Shown: positions 6,176-13,936 of the stretch, piece after piece
Layout of the letters: every line of letters starts with the position of its first letter
How positions within the stretch are numbered: the stretch's first letter is position 1
Assembly: GCA_002314715.1 (NCBI GenBank)
Contig: DCGY01000005.1
Span: 1-26,231 of the forward strand
Length of the DNA: 26,231 nt
From: Lachnospiraceae bacterium UBA1766
Lineage (GTDB): Bacteria; Bacillota; Clostridia; Lachnospirales; Lachnospiraceae
Direction of reading: 5' to 3'
Position numbers and translations under genes: made by a program
Notes under the pieces: model-generated
Told to the model about the DNA's origin: nothing
What the model saw: the letters and a program-made list of their open reading frames with translations, nothing else
The model's database searches: none

Positions 6176-8386
6176 ATGCAACTTAAACTTTTATTTTCTT
6201 TAATAAATTTCATGTCCACCATTCTCCTTGTGTTTGTAGCATTTCGCATCAAATCCGAAAAGGACTATATCAAATCCATTCGATCTCTGTTACTTTCGGC
6301 CGCTGCAGCAGTCAGTTCTAATATTTTGATTGCAAATTCCACCGGAATATCCTTTGCCAATCTATCTTACTGTTTTTACTTCACCCAATTAGACTGGCTA
6401 TCCTACTTCCTGTGCGTTTTTTCTTTGGAATATACAGAACACAAAACACTACTTAAGAAAATTAATCCGTTCGCTGTCACCATTTGTTTGCTTGATACCA
6501 TATTCTTATATACAAATTTAATTCATCCGTATATCTATTCTGTTTATACCAAACTAGGAGCGGATGGAACAATTTATTACCAGACTTCACTGAACCCGGT
6601 CTACAACATACATCTTGCTTTGGATTATTCATTGATATTCATCGGTTTGGTAACTCTTTCCGTAAGCCTGTATCACAGCTATGGTTTTTATCGAAAAAAA
6701 TACAGTTCTATTATATTTGTAGTAGGACTGATTATTGTACTGAATATTATCTATATGATGTTTTCGCTCCCTTTGGATTTCTCCGTGCTCTTTTATGTAA
6801 TAGCCGGTATCCTGATTCATTATTATGCAACTATGTTCATTCCAAAACATATCAAAAACCAGGCATTGGGATTTGTAGTTAACTATATGAATGAGGGCTT
6901 AATTCTTTTTGATAAAGATTATAACTGTATTTACTCCAATACCATGGTAGAAGAGCAGTTTGGATTGCAAGTCTCAAACATAACCATTGATACACCTATT
7001 TTGAAAGAAATCGCTGCAGATCATAATCTTTCCTCCGAAAAGACTTTTTCCACCCTTTATCAGACTGAGATTGAAGATATGCAATACAGTTATAAGGTAC
7101 ACTTTCGAAATATCTTTGATGATAAGATGCGGAATCTGGGCTCCTTCTATATTTTTGAAAACGTTACCGAAGAGTACGTTGCTTATTCCAAAATGAAAGA
7201 AGCTCAGGAAATAGCAGATAGAGCCAACAAGACGAAAAGCCTGTTTCTTGCCAACATGTCTCATGAAATACGTACCCCCATTAATTCTGTACTTGGTATG
7301 AATGAAATGATTCTGCGCGAATCCAAGAATGAGCAGATTATTGACTACGCGCAAAACATTGACTCGGCGGGTACCACTCTGCTTATGCTCATTAATGATA
7401 TTCTGGACTTTTCCAAAATTGAGGCCGGTAAATTCGAGCTGGTAAATACAACCTATTCCTTCCAACAGCTGATGCATGATTGTTATGTGATGCTTTTACC
7501 AAGGGCGGAGGGAAAGCATTTAAACTTCAAAGTATCATTAAACGAAAACATCCCCTGTAAGCTTTTCGGCGACAAAAATCGTATTTTGCAAATATTGATT
7601 AACATTGTGTCAAATGCCATAAAATATACCCCCCAGGGAAATGTTACCGTCAACGCAGATTATGAAAGTATTACCGATAACCGAATTCAACTTACAATCA
7701 AAGTTTCCGATACCGGAATTGGTATTTCTCAGGAAAACATCCATAAACTGTTTGATGCCTTTGTACGCGTGGATCAGGAGAAAAATAAGAATATCGAGGG
7801 AACCGGTCTTGGCCTTGCCATCGCAAAGCAGCTTTCGGAAATGATGGACGGAACGATTTTGGTGGAAAGTGAACTGAATAAAGGCTCTACCTTTACCATC
7901 CTTTTGACCCAACAAGTGGAAGACTCTGCACCGGGTGGTCCACTACCTGTAAAAAATGTATCGGAAAAACCCATCACCGAAGGAGCGTTCGTTGCACCAC
8001 AGGCAAAAATACTGGTAGTGGATGATGTAAAAGTAAATCTGAAAGTTGTTTCTGCGCTACTAAAACGTACGAAAGTTCAAATCGACACTGCTGAAAGCGG
8101 AGAAGAAGCAATTGCTTTTTGCGAGAAAAACAAATATGATATAATATTAATGGACCATATGATGCCGGGGATGGATGGTATTGAAGCATTTCATGCCATT
8201 CGAAACGGAAACGGCATAAACCGTAATACAATCCAGATTGTTCTTACCGCAAACGCCATAAACGGTGCAAGCGAGGAATATACCGCAGAAGGCTTCGAAG
8301 ATTATCTATCAAAGCCTGTAAAGGGAATCGATTTAGAGCAGATGCTTTTGAAATATCTGCCCAAAGAATATATTGAAGCAATTTAA
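6176..8386 (+). CDS. Hybrid sensor histidine kinase (7TM-type sensor, HisKA, HATPase, receiver)
   Basis: This is a 736-residue membrane kinase. Residues 1-230 contain about seven hydrophobic helices of the 7TM histidine-kinase sensor type. Residues 230-340 are PAS-like. HisKA carries the phospho-acceptor H363 in SHEIRTPINSVLGM. The ATPase domain has the N-box N480 (NIVSNAIKY), the G1 box D512 (DTGIG) and GTGLGLAIAKQL. A C-terminal receiver domain has D660 in ILMDHMMPGMDG. All catalytic residues are present. No DNA-binding response regulator is adjacent, so the output is unknown. The ATG at 6176 is chosen because GAGGAAG precedes it and the longer alternative would start inside the terminator hairpin. 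Two membrane protein genes follow 23 and 15 bases apart, so it is probably the first gene of a three-gene unit. Confidence 0.93.
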   Translation: MQLKLLFSLINFMSTILLVFVAFRIKSEKDYIKSIRSLLLSAAAAVSSNILIANSTGISFANLSYCFYFTQLDWLSYFLCVFSLEYTEHKTLLKKINPFAVTICLLDTIFLYTNLIHPYIYSVYTKLGADGTIYYQTSLNPVYNIHLALDYSLIFIGLVTLSVSLYHSYGFYRKKYSSIIFVVGLIIVLNIIYMMFSLPLDFSVLFYVIAGILIHYYATMFIPKHIKNQALGFVVNYMNEGLILFDKDYNCIYSNTMVEEQFGLQVSNITIDTPILKEIAADHNLSSEKTFSTLYQTEIEDMQYSYKVHFRNIFDDKMRNLGSFYIFENVTEEYVAYSKMKEAQEIADRANKTKSLFLANMSHEIRTPINSVLGMNEMILRESKNEQIIDYAQNIDSAGTTLLMLINDILDFSKIEAGKFELVNTTYSFQQLMHDCYVMLLPRAEGKHLNFKVSLNENIPCKLFGDKNRILQILINIVSNAIKYTPQGNVTVNADYESITDNRIQLTIKVSDTGIGISQENIHKLFDAFVRVDQEKNKNIEGTGLGLAIAKQLSEMMDGTILVESELNKGSTFTILLTQQVEDSAPGGPLPVKNVSEKPITEGAFVAPQAKILVVDDVKVNLKVVSALLKRTKVQIDTAESGEEAIAFCEKNKYDIILMDHMMPGMDGIEAFHAIRNGNGINRNTIQIVLTANAINGASEEYTAEGFEDYLSKPVKGIDLEQMLLKYLPKEYIEAI

Positions 8387-8409
8387 ATGGATCATATAAA
8401 GGAGCAAAA

Positions 8410-8823
8410 ATGGATAATATGAATCGTAATGACCTTCCCATGAGTGAGGAGGATCGAAAAAAAGCAAATACGTTATGCATTATTTCTACCATTTTATTGG
8501 TCGCCCCCAAAATTCTTTCTTGTATCGGAACATTTATTTCCTCTACCATAACCGGTGAGCATATTTCCAAATTTTTATATTCTGCTCTTGCCACAAGAAT
8601 GGTTTCCTCCATGATGTCGGCGCTTTACGGACTCAGCAGTTTATGTACAATTGCTTCCCTGGTTCTCATGATTATTGTTCGAGTAAAATATCCAAAGAGT
8701 ACCTATGGTAAGGTTCTGATGTGGATCTTCATCATTTTGGGAATTATCATGATTCTTGCTTTTTTAATGTTGCTTGCATTTTGTATTTCCTGCTCAAACT
8801 CATTAAAAGGCTGCCCGGGCTGA
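8410..8823 (+). CDS. Small membrane protein of unknown function
   Basis: This 137-residue protein has a charged N-terminus (about residues 1-20) and three hydrophobic segments near 22-46, 60-85 and 97-128, ending in a Cys-containing tail (CISCSNSLKGC). I recognise no family. A clear AAAGGAGC ribosome site precedes the ATG. It sits 23 bases after the histidine kinase and 15 bases before the Lgt-like gene, with no terminator between, so co-transcription is likely. A role beside the kinase sensor is possible but nothing in the sequence shows it. Confidence 0.75.
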   Translation: MDNMNRNDLPMSEEDRKKANTLCIISTILLVAPKILSCIGTFISSTITGEHISKFLYSALATRMVSSMMSALYGLSSLCTIASLVLMIIVRVKYPKSTYGKVLMWIFIILGIIMILAFLMLLAFCISCSNSLKGCPG

Positions 8824-8838
8824 TAAGGAGAACCTATT

Positions 8839-9552
8839 TTGACCATTCATGTATCTGAAACCGGAATTTCACCATATGCAATCTGTATCGTTTTGTCATA
8901 TGTCATTGGATACACATACACCTTTGTTCAGATGCGAAGGGATAATGTTCCCAAATCCATTTATTTCTACACCCTAATGCTGACAGGATTTTGTTCCGTC
9001 TATCTGGCGGTAATATATACCCGCTGCACTTCCGGCGCATTTGGTATTTCCAGTATGGGCGCAATGTTTGGGATGATTCTTGGAATTGTAATCATGACAT
9101 ATATCGCCAGGGATTACAAACACTCCATAATGACCGCCTATATAACTGCCTTACCTTTGTTCTACAGCATCTCCAAAATTGGTTGTTTCCTGGTGGGCTG
9201 TTGCAACGGAAAGCTCTATTCGGGACCGTTCTATGTGGAATACTTCGGAACGCCTTCCCATATTCAACCCGGCAGGCTATTCCCGATTCAGCTTTTGGAG
9301 ACAATGGTTTTCTTCCTGATTTTTTGTTTTTCATATTTCTACCGAAAAAAACGCGGAAGCAATTGTGTTACTATCATTTTGTGTGGCGTTTCGAAGTTTT
9401 TATTGGACTATCTTCGTATGTCACATGCAAATCAAATTTTCTCTGTGAACCAGATTTTTTGTATTCTTACCATTATAATCACCTTGGTCATAGCTTTGGG
9501 AAAGCACACTTACTCCAAGGATTTAACCAATGGATACAAGAAATCATCTTGA
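8839..9552 (+). CDS. Divergent prolipoprotein diacylglyceryl transferase (Lgt)-like membrane protein
   Basis: This 237-residue protein has about seven membrane segments and Lgt-family landmarks: SKIGCFLVGCCNGK (about 116-129) in place of the Lgt signature around R143/N146 (E. coli numbering), PGRLFPIQLLE before a helix, and KFLLDYLR near the C-terminus. Genuine Lgt moves diacylglyceryl from phosphatidylglycerol to the lipobox cysteine. The HGGL region appears as SSMGAMFG, so the important histidine is missing, and the signature Arg is Lys. I therefore call it Lgt-like rather than lgt; it may be an accessory or repurposed enzyme. The start is a TTG at 8839 with GGAG 8 bases upstream. It closes the kinase unit, and the thi operon promoter overlaps its stop codon. 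Confidence 0.75.
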   Translation: MTIHVSETGISPYAICIVLSYVIGYTYTFVQMRRDNVPKSIYFYTLMLTGFCSVYLAVIYTRCTSGAFGISSMGAMFGMILGIVIMTYIARDYKHSIMTAYITALPLFYSISKIGCFLVGCCNGKLYSGPFYVEYFGTPSHIQPGRLFPIQLLETMVFFLIFCFSYFYRKKRGSNCVTIILCGVSKFLLDYLRMSHANQIFSVNQIFCILTIIITLVIALGKHTYSKDLTNGYKKSS

Positions 9553-9577
9553 CATTGTCAGGAGAAAAAGATATACT
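9549..9577 (+). promoter_or_regulatory. Promoter of the thiamin operon
   Basis: A consensus TTGACA (9549-9554) and TATACT (9572-9577) are separated by exactly 17 bases. The -35 box includes the TGA stop of the Lgt-like gene. Transcription from here would begin just before the riboswitch. Confidence 0.85.
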
Positions 9578-9594
9578 TTGCCTTGGAATCGAAT

Positions 9595-9680
9595 AAAAGG
9601 GGAGCTGGTAAACCGGCTGAGAGTAGATTGCGAATCTAGACCCGTAACCTGATTTGGATAATGCCAACGTAGGGATATAT
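9595..9680 (+). promoter_or_regulatory. TPP riboswitch (thi-box) aptamer
   Basis: The conserved core is present in order: GGGGAGC, the AGCTGG/CCGGCT helix, CTGAGAG, a TAGATT/AATCTA side hairpin, ACCCGTAACCTGATTTGG, ATAATGCCAACGTAGGGA. These are the hallmarks of the thiamin pyrophosphate aptamer (THI element). It lies between a strong promoter and thiD, with a terminator hairpin following, so TPP binding should reduce transcription of the thi genes. Confidence 0.96.
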
Positions 9681-9696
9681 AGATGCGTTTTTTTGC

Positions 9697-9733
9697 GCAG
9701 ATATACCTTTCTTGGTGTATCTGCCTTTTTTAT
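9697..9733 (+). terminator. Riboswitch expression-platform terminator
   Basis: GCAGATATACC (9697-9707) pairs with GGTGTATCTGC (9714-9724) with one G-U, followed by CTTTTTTATT. A competing pairing is available: TGCG (9684-9687) with CGCA (9696-9699), continued by UAUA/UAUA after a GA mismatch. That could act as an antiterminator by taking the left arm of the terminator. Confidence 0.8.
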
Positions 9734-9739
9734 TCTTCC

Positions 9740-9772
9740 AGCGGTGTACCGGGGGCACCACCTTACATCGCT
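9740..9772 (+). other. Additional leader hairpin between the riboswitch and thiD
   Basis: AGCGGTGTA (9740-9748) pairs with TACATCGCT (9764-9772) with one G-U over a GC-rich 15-base loop containing GGGGG and CCACC. No T-run follows, so it is not a terminator. It lies 21 bases before the thiD ribosome site. The role is unknown. Confidence 0.45.
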
Positions 9773-9802
9773 CAACAAAACTAGTGCAATATGGAGGTTT
9801 CT

Positions 9803-10591
9803 ATGTTTACAGCATTAACAATCGCAGGATCTGATTCCTGCGGAGGCGCCGGCATTCAAGCAGATATCAAGACCATGACAGCTCTTGGCGTTTATGCAAG
9901 TAGCTGCATTACGGCCTTAACTGCCCAAAACACAACCGGCGTAGAAGACATAATGGAGGTGACGGAAGCTTTTCTGCAAAAACAGCTGGATTGTGTTTTT
10001 ACCGATATCTATCCGAATGCGGTAAAATTGGGAATGATTCCAAATTCAATGCTTATGAAGGTCGTAGCAGAACGATTAAACTTTTATGAAGCAAAGAATA
10101 TTGTGGTCGATCCCGTAATGATTTCCACAAGCGGTCACTCGCTTATGAAATCCGAAGCAGTCGAAACACTGAAAAAAACATTATTAACGCAGAAAGTAGT
10201 TACTACCCCCAATATTCCGGAAGCCCAGGCTTTGTCGGATATGTCGATTTCTTCCAAAGAAGATATGGAAAATGCTGCAAAACGAATCCATAATACATAT
10301 GGATGCACAGTACTTATAAAAGGCGGCCATTTCTCCGACATGGAGGCATCCGACTTTTTATATGGCCGGGATATCGAACGATGGTATCACTCTCCAAGAA
10401 TTGCCAACCCCAATACACATGGTACCGGTTGTACCTTGTCTTCCGCAATTGCAGCTTATCTTGCAAAAGGGGAAAGCCTGGAGGATAGCGTCCTGCATGC
10501 CAAAGCATATTTGCAAGGTGCTATTTCAGCCAATCTTAATCTTGGAAAGGGCAGTGGACCACTAAATCATATGTGGGCACAAAAACAGTAA
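9803..10591 (+). CDS. thiD: Hydroxymethylpyrimidine/phosphomethylpyrimidine kinase
   Basis: This 262-residue cytosolic enzyme phosphorylates HMP and HMP-phosphate to HMP-pyrophosphate for thiamin synthesis. The N-terminal motif TIAGSDSCGGAGIQADIKT is diagnostic, as are DPVMISTSGH mid-protein, TPNIPEA, and the C-terminal GTGCTLSSAIAAYLA with C210 in the anion-hole motif. Length matches ThiD. The ATG at 9803 is chosen because GGAGG (9793-9797) precedes it by 5 bases; an in-frame ATG at 9791 overlaps that ribosome site. It is the first gene after the TPP riboswitch and is followed by thiW 23 bases on. Confidence 0.96.
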   Translation: MFTALTIAGSDSCGGAGIQADIKTMTALGVYASSCITALTAQNTTGVEDIMEVTEAFLQKQLDCVFTDIYPNAVKLGMIPNSMLMKVVAERLNFYEAKNIVVDPVMISTSGHSLMKSEAVETLKKTLLTQKVVTTPNIPEAQALSDMSISSKEDMENAAKRIHNTYGCTVLIKGGHFSDMEASDFLYGRDIERWYHSPRIANPNTHGTGCTLSSAIAAYLAKGESLEDSVLHAKAYLQGAISANLNLGKGSGPLNHMWAQKQ

Positions 10592-10614
10592 CTACTCCTC
10601 AAAAAGGAGAAAAC

Positions 10615-11124
10615 ATGAATAAAAATTTAAAGAAACTGACATTAACCGCAATCTTTGCAGCCATTGCAGTCATTGGCTCCCTCTTTTCCGTACCGGTATT
10701 CGGATCCAAATGTGCTCCGATTCAGCATATGATTAATATTTTATGTGCAATCTTTTTGGGCCCTTGGTATGGTCTTGCTTGTGCTTTTATTGCAAGCCTA
10801 ATTCGTAACCTTTTTGGTCTCGGTACTTTATTGGCCTTCCCCGGAAGTATGTTTGGTGCATTCCTCTCCGGACTTTTATACCAGGCCTTAAAGAAAAGAT
10901 GGGGAGCTTATATCGGTGAAATCATCGGTACTGCACTCATTGGCGGAATGGTTGCATACCCTGTTGCAGCTTTTATCATGGGAAACACCAAGGTAGCACT
11001 CTTTACCTTCGTCGTTCCCTTCTTTATCAGTACTGCAGGCGGAACCATCTGCGCAATTCTTCTGGTAGAGATTATGGCAAAGACAGGGGTATTAAATAAG
11101 TTAAAAAGTCAGCTTCTGGATTAG
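10615..11124 (+). CDS. thiW: ThiW, energy-coupling factor transporter S component
   Basis: This 169-residue integral membrane protein has about five to six hydrophobic helices. The sequence LTLTAIFAAIAVIGSLFSVP, SKCAPIQHMINILCAIFLGP and TLLAFPGSMFGAFLSGLLY matches the ThiW family. Comparative work on thi-box regulons assigns ThiW to uptake of the thiazole precursor; it would need a shared EcfA/EcfT module, which is not encoded here. The ATG at 10615 follows AAAAAGGAGAAAAC. It sits between thiD and thiC, with its stop overlapping the thiC ribosome site. Its place beside a ThiM domain, and the absence of thiazole synthesis genes in the window, fit a thiazole salvage role. Confidence 0.9.
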   Translation: MNKNLKKLTLTAIFAAIAVIGSLFSVPVFGSKCAPIQHMINILCAIFLGPWYGLACAFIASLIRNLFGLGTLLAFPGSMFGAFLSGLLYQALKKRWGAYIGEIIGTALIGGMVAYPVAAFIMGNTKVALFTFVVPFFISTAGGTICAILLVEIMAKTGVLNKLKSQLLD

Positions 11125-11133
11125 GAGAACAGA

Positions 11134-12444
11134 ATGCAAATGTACACAACACAAATGGATGCCGCAAGAAAAGGCATTGTAACACCGGAAATCAAAAAAG
11201 TAGCCGAAAAAGAGCATATGGAAATCGAAAAGCTTATGAAGCTTGTCGCTGAGGGCAAGGTAGCCATTCCTGCAAACAAGCATCATACTTGTATCGAGCC
11301 GGAAGGAATCGGTAGCATGCTTCGTACCAAAATCAATGTAAACCTGGGCGTTTCTCGAGACTGCAAGGATTACGATATTGAAATGCAGAAGGTTATGAGC
11401 GCCGTTAACATGGGTGCAGAAGCAATTATGGATCTTTCCAGCCATGGAAATACACAGCCTTTCCGTACAAAGCTTACAAGCGAGTGCCCTGCCTTAATCG
11501 GTACTGTTCCGGTATACGATAGCGTTATCCATTATCAAAGAGATCTTGCGACATTAACTGCAAAGGATTTTATTGATGTAGTGCGTTTGCATGCAGAAGA
11601 TGGTGTAGATTTCGTTACTCTGCACTGTGGAATCACCAGAAAGACTATCGAACAAATCAAAAAACACAAACGTAAAATGAATATCGTATCCAGAGGCGGC
11701 TCCCTTATTTTCGCTTGGATGTCCATGACCGGAGAAGAGAATCCATTTTATGAGTATTATGATGAAATACTGGAAATCTGTGAAGAACACGATGTTACCA
11801 TTTCACTTGGAGATGCCTGCAGACCGGGCTGTCTCGCAGATGCAACCGACGTATGCCAGATTGAAGAGCTGGTTCGCCTCGGTGAATTGACCAAGCGTGC
11901 ATGGGCACATAATGTACAGGTAATGGTAGAAGGCCCCGGTCATGTTCCGTTGGATCAGGTGGCTGCCAATATGAAGGTACAGCAGACCATCTGTATGGGT
12001 GCTCCTTTCTATGTACTTGGTCCCTTAGTTACCGATATTGCGCCGGGCTACGATCATATTACCGCGGCAATCGGTGGTGCGGTAGCAGCCATGAGTGGTG
12101 CAGCATTCCTCTGCTATGTTACTCCTGCAGAGCATTTGGCACTTCCTAATGTAGATGATGTTAAGCAGGGAATCATTGCTTCCAAGATTGCAGCACATGC
12201 GGCTGACATTGCGAAGGGTATCCCCGGTGCAAGAGACATTGATGACAAGATGGCGGATGCCAGAAGAGTCCTTGACTGGGATGGTCAATATGCATGTGCT
12301 CTGGATCCGGAGACCGCAAAAGCAATCCGCGACTCCAGACATCCCGAAGATGATCACAGTGACACCTGTTCTATGTGCGGTAAGTTCTGTGCCGTAAGAA
12401 GTATGAATAAAGCATTAGCAGGAGAATACATTGATATCTTATAA
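11134..12444 (+). CDS. thiC: Phosphomethylpyrimidine synthase ThiC
   Basis: This 436-residue radical SAM enzyme converts aminoimidazole ribotide to HMP-phosphate. It is the short form without the long N-terminal extension of the proteobacterial enzyme. Clear motifs include GSMLRTKINVNLGVSRD, the EAIMDLSSHG stretch, VSRGGSLIFAWM, GDACRPGCLADATD, EGPGHVPLDQV and GAPFYVLGPLVTDIAPGYDH. The cluster-binding cysteines near the C-terminus are C412, C415 and C419. This is a CX2CX3C arrangement, one residue shorter than the textbook CX2CX4C but, as I recall, usual for short ThiC forms. AGGAG precedes the ATG by 6 bases. It overlaps the thiE/M start by 14 bases, suggesting translational coupling. Confidence 0.97.
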   Translation: MQMYTTQMDAARKGIVTPEIKKVAEKEHMEIEKLMKLVAEGKVAIPANKHHTCIEPEGIGSMLRTKINVNLGVSRDCKDYDIEMQKVMSAVNMGAEAIMDLSSHGNTQPFRTKLTSECPALIGTVPVYDSVIHYQRDLATLTAKDFIDVVRLHAEDGVDFVTLHCGITRKTIEQIKKHKRKMNIVSRGGSLIFAWMSMTGEENPFYEYYDEILEICEEHDVTISLGDACRPGCLADATDVCQIEELVRLGELTKRAWAHNVQVMVEGPGHVPLDQVAANMKVQQTICMGAPFYVLGPLVTDIAPGYDHITAAIGGAVAAMSGAAFLCYVTPAEHLALPNVDDVKQGIIASKIAAHAADIAKGIPGARDIDDKMADARRVLDWDGQYACALDPETAKAIRDSRHPEDDHSDTCSMCGKFCAVRSMNKALAGEYIDIL

Positions 12445-13777
12445 ATTATACGCAATTACAGACCGAAGCTGGCTGACAGATGGTGAGACCATGGCGGATG
12501 CGGTAAAACAGGCAATTCTTGGCGGTGCCACATTTATCCAGCTGCGTGAAAAGAATATGCAAGGGGAAGAATTGGAATTACTGGCCCGTTCCGTACAGGA
12601 AGTCTGCCGGACATTCCGGATTCCCTTTGTGATAAATGACAATGTACCGCTGGCACAAAAGATAGATGCTGACGGTGTTCATCTGGGTCAATCCGATATG
12701 GCAATTGCCGAAGCCAGAAAGCTTTTGGGTCCCAATAAAATTATAGGAGCTACAGCCAAAACAATCCAACAGGCGCGCCTGGCATATGAACAAGGTGCCG
12801 ATTACCTGGGAAGCGGGGCAATCTTTGGCACTACCACAAAAAAAGATGCCAAACCTATGACCCTGGATCTTTTGAATGAAATCTGTGCTTCCGTTCCAAT
12901 TCCCGTGGTAGCCATAGGCGGCATCAATGCTGAAAATGTTTCGAAACTTCGAGGTGCAAAGATTGCAGGAGTAGCAGTTGTTTCCGGTATTTTTGAGCCC
13001 AAGAACAAAAGAATAGCCGCCAAAGAGATTTTGGCGAACCTTTATGGAAGACCTCTGATTCAATGTATTACAAATCATGTGACCATAAATCAGGTCGCAA
13101 ATATGATTTTAGCAAACCAGGGTTCCCCCATTATGGCACATCATCCATTAGAAGTAGAGGATGTACAAACACAGGCCGCAGGACTCCTTTTAAACTTAGG
13201 AGCAACCGACGACTACGAAGCCATGAAGCCGGCCTACAAAAAAGCGCTTGAGTTAAACCATATTACAGTCATTGACCCGGTGGGTATTTCCGGAATCAAA
13301 TTTCGCAGAGATTTCATGATGGAGCTGCTTGCAATTGGGTCACCTACCTGTATTCGGGCCAATTATGCCGAAATACGTGCAATCTACGAAAACCAAAATA
13401 CATCCGTAGGGTTGGATTGTTCCGAAACAGCAGACGAGACGATTGTAACTCATTTAGCCCGGAAACTTGGATGTATGATTATCGCTACCGGCGAAATAGA
13501 TTATATTTCGGATGGTAATATAACAGTCCGCGTTTGCTCCGGCCATCCCATGCAAAAGGCTTTGACCGGATCGGGTTGTATGTTATCTGCCGCTCTTTGT
13601 ACAGAACTGGCATTTAATCAGATGACACAAACCTCCTCCCTTCCCGAAATTGCCAAAAGGGTGTGCACACATATAGGGGATGCCGCAAACTATGCAGCTC
13701 AAAAAACCATCGCAGAGGGAAAGGGTATTCTCTCATTTCAGTCCAGCTGGTTTGACGCGCTTAACAAAATGAATTAG
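12431..13777 (+). CDS. Bifunctional ThiE-ThiM fusion: thiamin-phosphate synthase / hydroxyethylthiazole kinase
   Basis: This 448-residue protein has two complete enzyme domains. Residues 1-205 are ThiE (LYAITDRSWL, GATFIQLREKN, VPFVINDN-like FVINDN, ADGVHLGQSD, YLGSGAIFGT, VAIGGI), which joins HMP-PP to thiazole phosphate. Residues 207-448 are ThiM (PLIQCITNHVTINQVANMILA, LLLNLGA, TVIDPVGISG, ANYAEIRA, ALTGSGCMLSA with C383), which phosphorylates the thiazole alcohol. The linker is essentially absent (NLYGRPLIQ). The start is TTG at 12431 with AGGAG inside the end of thiC. Fusing consecutive steps could channel thiazole phosphate to ThiE. It is the last gene of the operon, followed 4 bases later by a terminator stem. 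No residue loss is evident in either half. Confidence 0.95.
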   Translation: MISYKLYAITDRSWLTDGETMADAVKQAILGGATFIQLREKNMQGEELELLARSVQEVCRTFRIPFVINDNVPLAQKIDADGVHLGQSDMAIAEARKLLGPNKIIGATAKTIQQARLAYEQGADYLGSGAIFGTTTKKDAKPMTLDLLNEICASVPIPVVAIGGINAENVSKLRGAKIAGVAVVSGIFEPKNKRIAAKEILANLYGRPLIQCITNHVTINQVANMILANQGSPIMAHHPLEVEDVQTQAAGLLLNLGATDDYEAMKPAYKKALELNHITVIDPVGISGIKFRRDFMMELLAIGSPTCIRANYAEIRAIYENQNTSVGLDCSETADETIVTHLARKLGCMIIATGEIDYISDGNITVRVCSGHPMQKALTGSGCMLSAALCTELAFNQMTQTSSLPEIAKRVCTHIGDAANYAAQKTIAEGKGILSFQSSWFDALNKMN

Positions 13778-13781
13778 CAAT

Positions 13782-13829
13782 AAAAAAGATGATGTTCTGC
13801 AGGAATGCATAGGCATCATCTTTTTTTTA
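13782..13829 (+). terminator. Rho-independent terminator of the thi operon
   Basis: AAAAAAGATGATG (13782-13794) pairs with CATCATCTTTTTT (13814-13826) around a 19-base loop, followed by more T. Confidence 0.9.
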
Positions 13830-13838
13830 TGCTAAAAT
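13830..13838 (+). promoter_or_regulatory. Possible extended -10 promoter for the zinc-ribbon gene
   Basis: TGCTAAAAT, a TG-extended TAAAAT, follows the thi terminator directly. No convincing -35 is present, and it lies 98 bases before the next start codon, so this is a weak call. Confidence 0.3.
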
Positions 13839-13936
13839 GAGGGAAAAGTAGGAAATACGGACCGGTGCATCTTTCATATCGGAACCGGAGAGCATATAGT
13901 AATTGTAACTGCAAACAATGATTAGGAGGATAAAAA

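Noticed and set aside
6974..7477. 167-codon minus-strand open frame inside the histidine kinase
   Set aside because: It lies antisense to the PAS and HisKA coding region, which has intact motifs; no ribosome site or homology.
8991..9596. 201-codon open frame overlapping the Lgt-like gene
   Set aside because: It is a shadow frame, rich in Cys, Phe and Trp with no domain, and the overlapping frame has Lgt-family motifs.
12578..13078. 166-codon minus-strand open frame inside the ThiE-ThiM gene
   Set aside because: Antisense shadow with low-complexity composition.
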